DNA of 64,000 nucleotides from Sipunculus nudus (taxonomy: Eukaryota > Annelida > Sipuncula > Golfingiida > Sipunculidae). The stretch spans positions 13,322,882-13,386,881 of the forward strand of contig CM049317.1 of the NCBI GenBank assembly GCA_026874595.1, written 5' to 3'. Below the pieces are notes generated by a model that was not told the origin of the DNA, ran no database searches, and worked only from the letters and a program-made list of their open reading frames with translations. Positions 23,026 through 34,500 of the stretch are shown in pieces. The number at the start of each line of letters is the position of its first letter. Within the stretch, counting starts at the first letter, position 1. Both the position numbers and the translations under genes were made by a program.

Positions 23026-23959
23026 CAGATTTCAGTTCAACAAAACACAATTTTACAAGGTCTGCTTGTTGTTAAACCAGAATACATGGGCGTTCCAGCT
23101 CAACTATACCACTGGATTTCAGACTTTTTCCTAAGGGAGAAAACAAACAGGTGTGTGTGACTAGTAAGGACAGAACGGTATATTTTGATATATTAACACT
23201 TAATACAAGAGTCCTTTGAGGCTGAGTTCCCAGCTTTGTTTACAATTTACACCAATAGTTTTGACAGCTGTATAACTGTAAATATGCTGATGACACTGTG
23301 CTCTCGGGTCTTAGTTCAAATGATGAAAAATTCATATTAATATAGACATAAAATTGTGCATATGGCCGAATTGTACAAGGCTTATAATCTTTTGCTAAAT
23401 GTTGACAAAACGGAAGAAGTTGTGTCTGATTTAAGAAAGAGATACAATGTGCTTTACCAGGTCTGCATTGACAATATTAAAGGTCTGGCAATTGTAAACA
23501 GCAACAACTATTTATGCACTATCATCAGAGATATATAAACATTAGTTTTTATTTAAAATAAATCAAGGAAGCTGAGATAGCTCCATGTTCCATGTTGACA
23601 ATATACTCCTGAAGATGTTTAATACCTCAGTAATTGAAAATGTGGCTTTGTTCAGTTTTATTGTCTGATACAACAGTGCATCCTCCTGTTAGCATTGACT
23701 GTTAGCCGAGTTAGAAAAATTTAAGAAAAATAAAGACTTATAGATTTGCCGGTCAACAACTTCGATGGCATTTAAAAAAAGTTCTCGGTAAAGTGATGTC
23801 AGTCATCCATTGAATGTGCTACATAAGCTGCTGCCATCTGGTAAGAGACCGAGGAACCAAGCATGCAAAACAGAGAGGCATGCCGCATCCTTTGCGCAAA
23901 CTTCCATATTGTTGTGCAATAGCGTTCTCATGAATGTCATTGCGTCATTAGTGCAATAA
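23026..23959 (+). pseudogene. LINE (L2/CR1/Rex1-like) ORF2 relic: RT and C-terminus
   Basis: Reading across several frameshifts and stops gives an ordered set of non-LTR reverse transcriptase landmarks. They are ADFSST (23026), GVPAQLYHWISDFF (from about 23085), FPALFTIYTNSF, an out-of-frame YADDTVLSGL (the RT active-site box, about 23285-23310), then LLNVDKTEEVV..LRKR and CIDNIKG..IVNSNNYL (23356-23538). The conserved post-RT tail HPLNVLHKLLPSGKR is at 23804, followed by CKTERHAASF and SILLCN, with a stop at 23957-23959. The fragment starts mid-RT, so the 5' two thirds (endonuclease and early RT) are absent. It cannot encode a working enzyme. Confidence 0.82.
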
Positions 23960-24415
23960 CTTGTGTGTATATTCATTGTCTATAGTCATTGATGCATGTT
24001 CTAGTCATTATCCTTTAGTCTTAGTGTATGGCGTTTCAGAAATTTTAAGCTTATTCTTGTTCATCATTAAGTTGAATGACAGTGTCAGGCATGAGGGTAG
24101 TATGTCACAGGCCGTGTCTCGTATGTCATGGAAATTGAGATCTGAAATAATTACCAAGAGTAATGTCTCGTCAGTCGGAATTTGAGGAGCAGCTATGTAT
24201 TGATATATCGGTAAACTGATACAGCCCTAGCACCCACTGTGTAGAGCTTGCAGGATGTGAATCCGGATCGAAGACACCTGCCCTTCTAAAAATCACTGAA
24301 ACTTCTCTCAAGGTTTAGAGCCAGCCGAAGGTCCAGTTTTCTTCTTTTGACAATGTCTAGGGCGGCTTTTATCGGGCAGCTGCACATAACACATATGATT
24401 ATTTTATAAACAATA

Positions 24416-24577
24416 TACAGTAAAACCTCCCAATTACAGACACTGACGGGACCAGACATGTTGCCCGCAATAAGGAAGTGCAATTAGTAGAGAGGTTAAA
24501 ATTTTCGGGACATACTTTCAAGGAAGTACCCGTAAGTTGCCGTAAATATGAGGTGCCCGTAAGGACAGGTTCAATTG

Positions 24578-24579
<2 letters not shown>
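24416..24579. mobile_element. pogo-like MITE (164 bp)
   Basis: The left end is TACAGTAAAACCTCCCAATT; the right end, read on the minus strand, is TACAATTGAACCTGTCC. Both contain the CAGTxxAACCT-type terminus of pogo/Tigger transposons bounded by TA. The interior is short and non-coding (a 65-codon minus frame and a 68-codon plus frame are incidental). An AT microsatellite and an LTR-like element follow directly. Confidence 0.6.
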
Positions 24580-24585
<6 letters not shown>

Positions 24586-24626
<41 letters not shown>

Positions 24627-24638
24627 ATATATATATAT
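24586..24638. repeat. (AT)n microsatellite
   Basis: AT run with one TTT interruption between the MITE and the LTR-like element. Confidence 0.95.
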
Positions 24639-25373
24639 TGTTACGGTCCTTTTTCACACCCAAACAACTCAGGCCGAACCGTAACACATATGCTCAGACA
24701 CGTTCTCTTCAAATGAATACGTAACCAAAATATGGGTGCAAAAACAGTACTATATTACTATATTACAATATTTACAATCGTACACAAATAATATAATAGT
24801 CAATACATAACGTAATTCATAACCAAGTCTCTGAAGAAAAACTGAGTCTCTAAATAACGGACTGTAACGAAATACTTAACTGAATCCGGTATACGAGAAA
24901 CTGAAGTCCATCATCAACACATAATTTGGGCACACACAAAATTGAAGTCCTGTATTAATCCATGTGGCACCAAACAAACATAAAGTCTCTCCTCTTCCTA
25001 AATAATAAAGTTCATGGCGTGTTTCATGGCATTCCGTGGGCTTGGGGACCAAGAGCCCACGGTCACGGTCCCCGGGGATAACAGCAATGTGGCGTATCAA
25101 AGTCAATAGTCCCGCTTCGTACTGCAGGCGAGTTCGTTTTATAGGTTTTCAACAATGGGTGAAAACCGCAGAAGTTTGTGGTTTTGCTTGAGAGAAACGA
25201 TAGCGCCGGCTGAACTGCAAAACCAGTACTGAATGGTCCAAGAATAGTTTTTATGTTTCTAAAAGCGCGTCAGTAGTCACTGATAGCGGGGTGGATCCAT
25301 AAGCGTGGAAACGGGGGCGGCCACACCACTTCGTGGCGCCATCCTCCGATGTCCGGGTGACGTCCATGCAACA
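24639..25373. mobile_element. Solo-LTR-like element (735 bp)
   Basis: The segment starts TGTTACGGTCC and ends CCATGCAACA, giving the TGTT...AACA inverted termini usual for LTRs. An AATAAA lies at 25004-25009. It appears inserted within an AT run (ATATAT on both sides), so a target duplication cannot be told from the microsatellite. No gag/pol frame or second copy is in the window. It could be a solo LTR or a chance pairing of termini. Confidence 0.35.
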
Positions 25374-26069
25374 ATATATTTGGAACAGTGGGATATTTCA
25401 ATATCCGTACAGGTTGAAAAAAAAAGTTATCCAACCAACCGCTATGAATCTCCCTACCCTTAAAGATAAATTGAACTGAACATCCGTGTGTTCAGGCATA
25501 TGCCCAATGGGTCGGGATAGTTCATACACAACAAGGGTCAATTTTAAAAATGTCTCTCCATTTTTCAACAAATAAAATGCAAAATTCACATTTCGCAAAG
25601 TAGCAGTACTTAATTCTAAAAAAAGTTTGTTGTTGAGTATGTTATGTAAGGGTGACAATTTATGTCTAAAAGGCTGAGGTAGCCGCCCCAATAATGGGTG
25701 ACTAGAGTTATGGAGATCATTTAAAAAGTGTATATATTGATATTTTTAGTGATATGGATGTAGAGTATTACTGAACAGAGATGGTCCGTTTCTCCATCAG
25801 CTCTTGATATCCCCATGAGAGAACTACGAATATGTCATTCTTGTACCTGTAAAATTTCTTGAAAGAGATTGTAGAGTTCATCAAAAAGTTGACACCGTGT
25901 AATTTCCATACTTTATAGCATTTACTACCATATAAATATATATGGGCTGCCATCTCTTATTGTGTGGTTTTCTTTTTCACTGAATTAAAGTCAAGAATAC
26001 TTATTAGAACAGCTTTATCTGTATGCCCTCTTTATCAATCGTGCCGAGATTTCACAGAACAAAGGAATA

Positions 26070-26120
<51 letters not shown>

Positions 26121-27365
26121 ATCATCTTCATCATCACCATCATCTTGGGCTTAACTTCATCAGATAAAATGACGAAATGTTATATCTTATCCACAGAGCC
26201 TTGGATTTGGCACCTGGCATGTTTTGCCGAAATGACTCCAACGGATAAATTTCTGTTACCTCTACCTTTCCAAGTAAACTTATTTTTTCCTTTAGTTAGT
26301 CCCATTCTTTTTCAACTTTTATTAAATGTGTAAGGAATAAATTAGTTAAATTAATTCACTTCTATAACCACTTTTAGTTAAAGAAAATAAAGCTATGCTG
26401 AGAGGAATTTAGTAAGTTTGCGTCCTCTGGTGGTGATGTGGTGCACTAATTTTAGTTTTGCTACAGTCTTTTCAATAGTGTGTCCAATGAAATTTGGAAA
26501 TATTTTTATAACAAGACAGACAAGCTGCAAACTTCAAGCTACAGTGAGGGAATAAGGTATAGGCCATATTACTTAGGATGGAATCAGAACCATACCTTAT
26601 AAATATATTTTAAAATGCAGTTATTCTCAAGATATGATAGACCAGCGAATTATCACAACATCTCATTACCAATTGATGAAGGTAAAGGTCACTGGTCACA
26701 TGCACACAAAACTGCATTTAACAGCAGCTAATTGGTTGTTAATTGTCATAAATATTCTAAAAAAATGCGAATAATAAGGTGATGCTGCCAACCCTTGGCA
26801 GACAACATATCACTTGAAAATAATATCTAAAAAAAACCGGTAGGTTGTAAACTATAAATATTGGTTACCGTCATGAAGTTTCCCATCTAATAATAAAGCT
26901 TTTAGTCCCCCGCCCACTTAAAACCTTTGTGTTGAGGCATAGGTTTAAGACAATAATTGGGAAATGAAAATGGAGTCACGGTCAATTTCACCCACTAACC
27001 AAGAGCCACAGTTATAGAGTGATGATGAGGCCAACCTTAAACATGACGGATTAGAATGGTGACCTGCTTAAATTCCCATCAAGATGGCCTCCGAGGTGTC
27101 GTCTGCTGTCACCACCGAAACATTGGTCACACCCTTGCCCCTTATGATATGATTAGTCTTGGATTTCTGGGAGACTGTATGCCAGGCGTAAAGTGCTTTG
27201 TGCACGGGGATCATCTCTGTACACACAATATTATGAGACCACAATGTTTCCTTCCTCTGATATTTTTTAGACTTTTAAGTAAGTGGTATATTCAGTTTTA
27301 TCATTGTTTTACTCCAGCTACCTTTTATAACCATTATTAAGAAATAATAAATGGTATAGATAATT
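25374..27365. other. No gene; (TC)n at 26073-26114
   Basis: No supported exon. A TC dinucleotide run of 42 bases is at 26073-26114 and explains the Ser/Leu frame around it. Frames at 25398-25691 (minus) and 27056-27340 (plus) have no recognised motif. Confidence 0.45.
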
Positions 27366-28395
27366 TATAAGGTAGTAGCGGTAGCAGTATTAGTAAAAAT
27401 AGAAATTGTAGTAGTAGTTGTAGTAGTAGTAGAAGTGGTAGTAGAAATAGTAAAAGTAGTAGTTGAAGTAGTTGTAGTAGCAGTAGAATAAGAAGAAGCT
27501 GTAGAAGTAGTAGTAGTAGTGGAAGAAATAGTAGTGGAAGTAGTGGTTGTAGTAGTAGTAGTCGGGGGAAAAGTAGTAGTAGTAGTTTTAGTAGTAGTAG
27601 TAGTTTTAGTAGTAGTTTCAGTAGTAGTTTTAGTAGTAGTAGTAGTAGTAGTAGTTTTAGTAGTAGTTTTAGTAGTAGTAGTAGTAGTAGTTTTAGTAGT
27701 AGTTTTAGTAGTAGTAGTAGTAGTAGTAGTAGTTTTAGTAGTAGTAGTAGTTTTAGTAGTAGTAGTAGTCGGGGGAAAAGTAGTAGTAGTAGTTTTAGTA
27801 GTAGTAGTAGTTTAAGTAGTAGTTTTAGTAGTAGTTTTAGTAGTAGTAGTAGTTATAGTAGTAGTAGTAGTCGGGGGAAAAGTAGTAGTAGTAGTGGTAG
27901 TAGAAGTAGTAGTAGTAGTAGTAGTAGTTTTAGTAGTTTTAGTAGTGGTAGTAGTAGTAGTAGTAGTAGTAGTTTTAGTAGTTTTAGTAGTTTTAGTAGT
28001 AGTACTAGTAGTAGTAGTTCGAGTAGTAGAGGTGGAAGTAGTAGCAAAAGTAAAAGTAGTCGAAGTAGCAGGTGAGGTAATAGGAATAGTAGCAGCAGCA
28101 GCAGCAAAACAGTAGTAGTAGTGGTAGAAATATTAGAATTGATAGGCCTATCCAAAGTAGTAGCAGGCAGAGTGGTAGTGGTAGCAGAAGCTTTCAAAGT
28201 AGTAGTAACAGCAGAAGTAATAGTGAAGATAGTATCAGCAGCAGTAGAAGTGGTGCTGTTAGTTGCAGTAGACCGAACAGTAGAAGTGGTAGCAGTGGTA
28301 TTAACATAAATAAGTGGCACAAGAAGGATAAGTATTAGTGGTAGCAGTAGTAGTTGTTGAATTTTTAATAGCAGTAGTGTTATTATGAACAGTAG
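27366..28395 (+). repeat. ~1-kb (AGT)n trinucleotide array with variants
   Basis: A very long AGT array. It is purest at 27540-28020, where blocks of AGTAGTAGT alternate with AGTTTTAGT; it degrades to AGC/AGA/AGG variants on both flanks. A distinctive interruption, GTCGGGGGAAAAGTAGTAGT, occurs at 27561, 27768 and 27870, showing that larger blocks were themselves duplicated. The Val-rich plus frames and the Leu/Thr-rich 197-aa minus frame across it are artefacts. Confidence 0.95.
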
Positions 28396-30262
28396 AATTG
28401 CCAAAAATATAGTGAGTTCTCCATTGGAGATAACAAAATCAGCCATCAGATGAAAAATATCCCAAAAAACATTAACACCTATTTTTGAATAACATTGGAT
28501 AAAAATCAGAGCTATTATAAATATGACATGTTAATATTTGGATATTTTTCAGTTTTACTGAGTGTTAGGTTATTTCCAGGAACCAAGATGGTCTGAAAAG
28601 ACGTAACAATTCGGGGTGTTACTTAGAGGAGGATAATAGCCAATTACCAAATGTCATGACTGCATAGCATGCATGGCATCAATTATCAATATTGGTTTGG
28701 TGTTGGCTATAATCTAAGTGTCCGTTTCAAAAGGTGCATCCTAAGTATAATAACCTGACTCAGGCCGCACCCAGCTGGTTAAGGATACATGTTCTGAACT
28801 TGTTTATGTTAAAGTGATAGACGTGGTGTGTATCTGTACAGAGTGTATACAATATGGGCCTTTTTAGAAATGGACTAATGTTGACTGGTTCGCCCAGCTA
28901 CCAGTGATCAAGACGGAGAGCTCAATGCACTAATGGCTACTAATCCAATCTAAACAGGCTCTCATTTGGAATAAATGCCACATATATGATTTTCACATCT
29001 TGTATTCATGTGCGTCATTACAGGGGTGTGTGTATATTTATCCCCCGCATTTTGATAAGGTGTATTCACCCCCCACCCCCACCGCTCTTCAGAGGGTAAG
29101 ATATATATATATATATGTATGTGTGTTTGTGTGCGCGCATATGGCGTTTATGTGTGTATTATGTAGAATGGATTAAATTAAGTTTTTAGGCATTGTACTA
29201 TGAACAGCTATGTATATATTGACTTTGTACAACTGTGTACACATATATATATATGTGTGTGTGTGTGTGTGATGGAACGATCAGGATTTACAAAAACAAA
29301 GTTGTAAATTACCCTTTAAGTCATCGCCACCCCCCCCCCCCCCCCGCCCCCATCCCAAACCATCACGATAAATTGACGCCGCTGTATGTATTTGACGTGC
29401 TTTTCTGCGTTCAACAAACACGCCTGGTGAAGTGGTCCCTCTACCTTCGTTCAAAAATTCCTCCTACATTATCACTGCTTTCCTTTGCATTGTTGGCTGG
29501 GTATGTCCACGGAGGGATGTTGACACAAGGTAAAGGATCTTCTTATCGTTTGTAATTCCTATAGGTGGTGCTGAAATGTTTATTCTTAGGCTAGCACAGT
29601 TTTATTATCTTTATAAATAGGCTGTGTTATCAACATTGTACGTGTTTTGTGTTGCATTCATTTTTTCACTCATTGATGAGTGTGATTTGTATATGCATTT
29701 AATACAAAAATATGGAAACATCGTATGCCAATGGCTGTCTCGAACGTTTAAGAAAAAGGTGCAGTATTTTCTTTCCGTATTTTCCTTCTTCCGTTTATGC
29801 TTTAGAAATTCAGCTACCAGCGGTGGTTGGTTTAGGTGGTCGTTCTTTGCAGAAAGTTTAACTCTAGCAAAACAGCGCTGTTTGTTTTGGTAAGGTCTGT
29901 GTAGCCGAGATGGAATACCTGATGATCTAATAACCCTGAAGGTCCTGTCAACACACTCATATATAACTTATGTAAATAAAGTGTTATAGGGAGATTCGGT
30001 TCAGTAATTGCTTGCCTGTAAGAAGTAAAAACAGTCATATTTAGCAACTAGTTTCGATCCGAAGTATATATATATTATATATATATATAAATGTTTGATT
30101 TTATAGTCACATATCTTAATATCAAGAATAGAGTATACCGTTGTTTATTTCTTCTGTATACAGCTGGACAGTATCTTCTGATGTGATTAATATGCTGAAA
30201 CACTGTAACGCCTAACTGTTTATTGTATTTCGAATTATTTTACTTTTATACTACAAAGTTCA
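28396..30262. other. No gene; small microsatellites and poly-C
   Basis: (AT)/(GT) tracts at about 29100-29135 and 29243-29272, and a C run near 29330-29345. Frames at 29235-29555 and 29624-29893 have no supported function. Confidence 0.4.
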
Positions 30263-30627
30263 TGACATGACCACGCATTCACAAACCTTGAATCCACGAC
30301 CCTTATGTCATATATTTCATGAATAATAAATATGACCACTTAACCAATCAAATGACTGCCGTACACTTGTTTTACGCGGATGTCTGGGGGAAAGTTTTGA
30401 TCACACGTTCAGCATTGCCGGGAAGGCGCCGGGAATCTAACCATTTCTGGTACATATGTTCTTTTTCAAACATTGTGTGAACGGTGTAGTGTTGTTAATA
30501 TGATATTCTATTGACTGGGGTTGATTGACAGTTGTGATTTCGGCCCGAACACTTGAAGTCTTGCTCATTATTCATGAAATAGATGCGAGAGAATGTCTCG
30601 AAGGTTTGTGAATGTGTGGCCATGTCA
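30263..30627. mobile_element. MITE with imperfect long terminal inverted repeats (365 bp)
   Basis: The left end TGACATGACCACGCATTCAC continues AAACCTTGA, and later TATTTCATGAATAATAA. On the minus strand from 30627 the right end reads TGACATGGCCACACATTCAC, then AAACCTTCGA, and later TATTTCATGAATAATGA. The match covers roughly the outer 70 bases of each side. The interior is non-coding. It lies about 0.9 kb beyond the luqin stop codon. Confidence 0.7.
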
Positions 30628-30972
30628 CAGATTCGGTAGTATGAAGATGGATACTTTTTCTCCGACATAATTCAAGGCAAAGTAAGAACACAATCTTCAA
30701 CTGAGACATTCGGCAGAATACCACTCGCAACCGAGATGATTTGCATTTGTCATCCTGGCGTAGTTGCCTGAAACGTTATCCAAAAGATAACGTGAACACC
30801 AGTACTGACTATATAATATGTAACGTTGTTCGGTTAAGATTAAATAAACGTACATAAACATACAACATCACACCAACAATAAACCTGAGAATGACGTTAC
30901 TTCAAATCTTTAATAGAAAGTAACATTCGGTGGTCTGGTGTAGACAATCAGAGAAAACAGAGAACAGGCTCA

Positions 30973-31017
30973 TCACGTGAAAGGAGTCACGTGACCACGT
31001 CATAAACGATCACGTGA
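30973..31017. promoter_or_regulatory. Cluster of three TCACGTGA palindromes
   Basis: TCACGTGA occurs at 30973-30980, within GTCACGTGAC at 30986-30995, and within GATCACGTGATC at 31008-31019. A fourth GTCACGTGAC lies at 31405-31414. These are perfect E-box cores of the bHLH-Zip type (USF/MITF/TFEB; GTCACGTGAC matches the CLEAR motif). They lie 0.1-0.5 kb downstream of the luqin stop codon. Whether they act on luqin or another gene is unknown. Confidence 0.35.
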
Positions 31018-31295
31018 TCAAGAAGTCTCGTATTTTCTAAGGAGAGAAATAAGTTCGTTAGTTTCAGATTCATAAATTGGTGACACTTTTTTCACACAAA
31101 TGTTGACATAATAAATATATACGTATTCTGTTCAATACAACATGCATATTACAGAACAGATAGAGACAAGGGGTTTTTCTTGCCCCCGGTATTTGAGCAC
31201 GTCCAGGTGAACGAATATTTCGCACATCTGGGGTTAAGCGGTGCAAGTAAGCACCTAAAGACGGCGTGTGCCTCAAAATATCACTGAGTCTGCAG

Positions 31296-31301
31296 TTTAT
31301 T
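31296..31301 (-). promoter_or_regulatory. Candidate luqin polyadenylation signal AATAAA
   Basis: The plus strand reads TTTATT here, giving AATAAA on the minus strand about 190 bases after the luqin stop codon. It is the first canonical signal I found downstream. Confidence 0.4.
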
Positions 31302-31489
31302 TTTTTTCCTCGGAGAAAAAAAAAGATTTTCCGTAACATCGTGTTTCTGCGCATTTAACTCATAAAAAAATTATATGCATTGTCGAGATATTTGCAAGCT
31401 TCTTGTCACGTGACATATTTTCGGTTCTCTGATAGGTCAGTGGAGACACCTATCGATCAAAGGCGAGAACACGGATAGGAATTCAGAGC

Positions 31490-31532
31490 TCACTTCCTCT
31501 TGATGTTGGTGGTGGCGTCATTGTTGGTCCAT
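31490..31532 (-). CDS. Luqin coding exon 3 (last residues and stop)
   Basis: The acceptor CCGTTTCTGCAG is followed by the last base of an Arg codon, thirteen codons (WTNNDATTNIKRK) and TGA at 31492-31490. The phase matches the upstream donor exactly. Confidence 0.85.
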
Positions 31533-34500
31533 CTGCAGAAACGGAGAGAAAATATATTGAATTTAGAGGCATATTAAAGAGCAAAATTCTAAGCCAAACA
31601 TTATTTCATCATAAAATACCATATCAAAAGGTACCATATACAGGGGCTTTACTTTAATTTTGATAGCGCTCCAGTGACGAGTATTTACTATAATATTACT
31701 CTGAAAATTACGATTTTTAAAAGGGCCCTCCGACTCCCTAAAGTTATAGGGGCCTATCCCAATATCTAACGGGCATTAGATAAAGATAATTCATTGCTAC
31801 TTGTAATAATCTTGGTAAGTGTATGTCACTGAAACCCTAGACCAAGTCGTTGAAGACCTAGCGATCTTAAAGTGTATTGTCTCAATGAACAAAACACAAG
31901 GTCACGACATGCAAAGTTCAGCATCAAATAACTATAACATGGTTTTAACTGGACAACACTCTAGGCCGATTGGAAAGTAAAAACCTTTTCAGACTGAATA
32001 GATTACATCCAGATGTGCATTTTGGGATTCTTGAGAAAATAACAGATAAATAAAGAAAATCAATTTTTCTTTTTTTTTTTAATTTAGTTCGATGATATGT
32101 TTGTCAGCTAAGACGTAAGCAGGATAAACACCTTTCTATTAAAATCTGTTATTCTTTGTTTAAAACACGCACTCAAGGTTTCATTAGGTAAAATGATTTT
32201 TAGGCCCCATTTTTCCATATATCAGTGCCGGGGGGGGGGGGGGCATTTGTTATACTTTTTTATTTTATGTTTTTCTTATATTGATTTGCTAGGTAGGTAA
32301 ATGCATAACATACAAAAAGGTTTTATCGGATATTTTAAATTTGTTTTTAATGTCCGACCACCGGGAGCTCAAAATCGGTAAATTTCGTAAGAAAACAAAT
32401 ATAAAAATGTCATGTGCGGGGGTGCTGGCGCTTTCTGAGTAAACAATCCTTTTCGGCCTTACAGCATAAATTCAAATCCTTTGTCTTGTTTCAGCCTGGG
32501 GGATGGGGGGGGGGGGGGCAGATTAACATGTTCCCCTCGCTCTTTCAGATTTTTTGTCCCTTCACATTTTAGGGAAATTATTCACACAATTTCCAAATAA
32601 TCAGTTTACAGTTTCGTCATGTCTTCCTTAATAATATTCCAGGTATACATCTCAAAATGTGACCCTTAAGGATTTTATGTCAAGTGACTCATTGAATTGT
32701 CTTAAAAGTAAGCCTGTTTTTATTAATGTTTAAATCAAAACTTATTTTCTGAATAATAAAGTGCTGTTATCATTTTTGTATGATGAAAATACACATACAT
32801 ATACATATACGTAATTCATATATGGTGGGAGTGCGCAAATTGACGATATTCAGGGAGAGAGATTTTGTCTTGTTTGTCATAAAGGCGGGGGTTATTGTTC
32901 GGTGATATTGACCAGAGGAGCTAGAGGTTCTATTCTGTTAGTATTCCTATCAATTGCCCCCCCCCCCCCTTTCACATTTCCTCAGCAAACTATCCCCATG
33001 ATTTACTTGAGTTTATACATGTACATATCATACCTCCGTACCTGAAACATCTGTAGAGTCCTGGGCGTGACACGTGGACGCACATTCCGTCATCTCCGGG
33101 CAGCTGGAACAAGGGCGTGTCTTCGAAGCTTACGGGGTGGTTCTCGTGTCCAGCATCACCTGAAAAAATATAGAAGGCATTCAATGGAGAGCAGATGCTC
33201 CCGGAAAGGCTGAAATTACACTCTCAAATACGAGATGGTAAAATCATGATCATGGAAAAATTAGGAAAATACTTAGAAAAAGTAATCCTGTATAGCGATT
33301 CATTCTTCAGTGGATTTCGTTGTTGGTGCTTCCGTTGTCTACTCTACCAAGAAGCTGTTATTATTAAAGGCGTGGTGGTGAAGTAATAATAAGAGAGGGG
33401 ACATGTGACCTAAAAGAAATGATACATGGTTGATATATCCCTCTATAAAATAATTCTAAAATTTAAAAAGTCCTTTTCAAAAATACCGAAAATAGAAGAA
33501 TAACAATAAAAGTTTAAATGTTCAAACAACAAAACATTCTCCAGTTGAGTAGAGCGTTGATTACCTGATTTATTAATTACAATATTTTATATAATATATT
33601 GCAATTTTAGTTCACTCCCCGACGTCACCATCGCATCTTAAATCATACCTATTCATTTTTCATTTTTACTGTAAGTCGGTTATGATAATTTATTTGTGTA
33701 ATATTAGCCCAGTTAAATATAAGGGCCGGGAGCGGTGTTTCCACAGTATATAGAGTGGGAACACCAGTTCTGGTTCCTTATAGGGTCCTTTTATGGTTTT
33801 CCTAATTGCTGTCTCGCGTAACCAGGTATTACAAACGAATCACCTAGCTACGTAAAGCAAACATAAACGAGTCTAGGACTTTTCAAAGCCAGATTCATTT
33901 TGTTTAAAAAATATTTTAAGTGTGGTACTCGGTTCTGTCGAGACTGTAACATTAGCATGTGTACAATACTATAAAAATTAAATCATTTTAAGTACAAGGA
34001 TACAACACCTATGGCCTGAATGGATTTACATCAGGGATATCAATATTGTTAATCGCGCGATACCGAAAATTTCGACATGCGACCTGAGGCATCCGTACGG
34101 TGGATGATTTAGGACACAGAAAAAAAATATTTATCTCGAGATCTCGAGATAACATCTTATCTTAAGATAACATCTCGAGATCTCGACATAGAATTTCGCA
34201 AAAAAAATTAGGAAGCAAAAACAAAATTTTAGTAAGATAAAAAAAAAAATTTTAGGAAGCAAATAAAAATTTGTAGGAAGCAAAAAAAATTACCTAGATT
34301 ATGTTTATGATTACCTTCACTTCTTTAATATGTATATGCAAAGTTAGCCTGTATTAAAAAGGTTCTATAAATAAGACAGGTGAATAGCGACTTTAAGACC
34401 AAAGCAGAGCATTTTGCTGAAGAAAAATCATGATGAGAGATGATCGAAATATTTAAACCTTTTATTTATGAATATAAAACATTTATGAAGATAGGTTGAC

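Noticed and set aside
27519-28446. Val-rich plus ORFs and a 197-aa Leu/Thr-rich minus ORF
   Set aside because: Products of the AGT trinucleotide array; open in all frames because the unit lacks stops in those frames.
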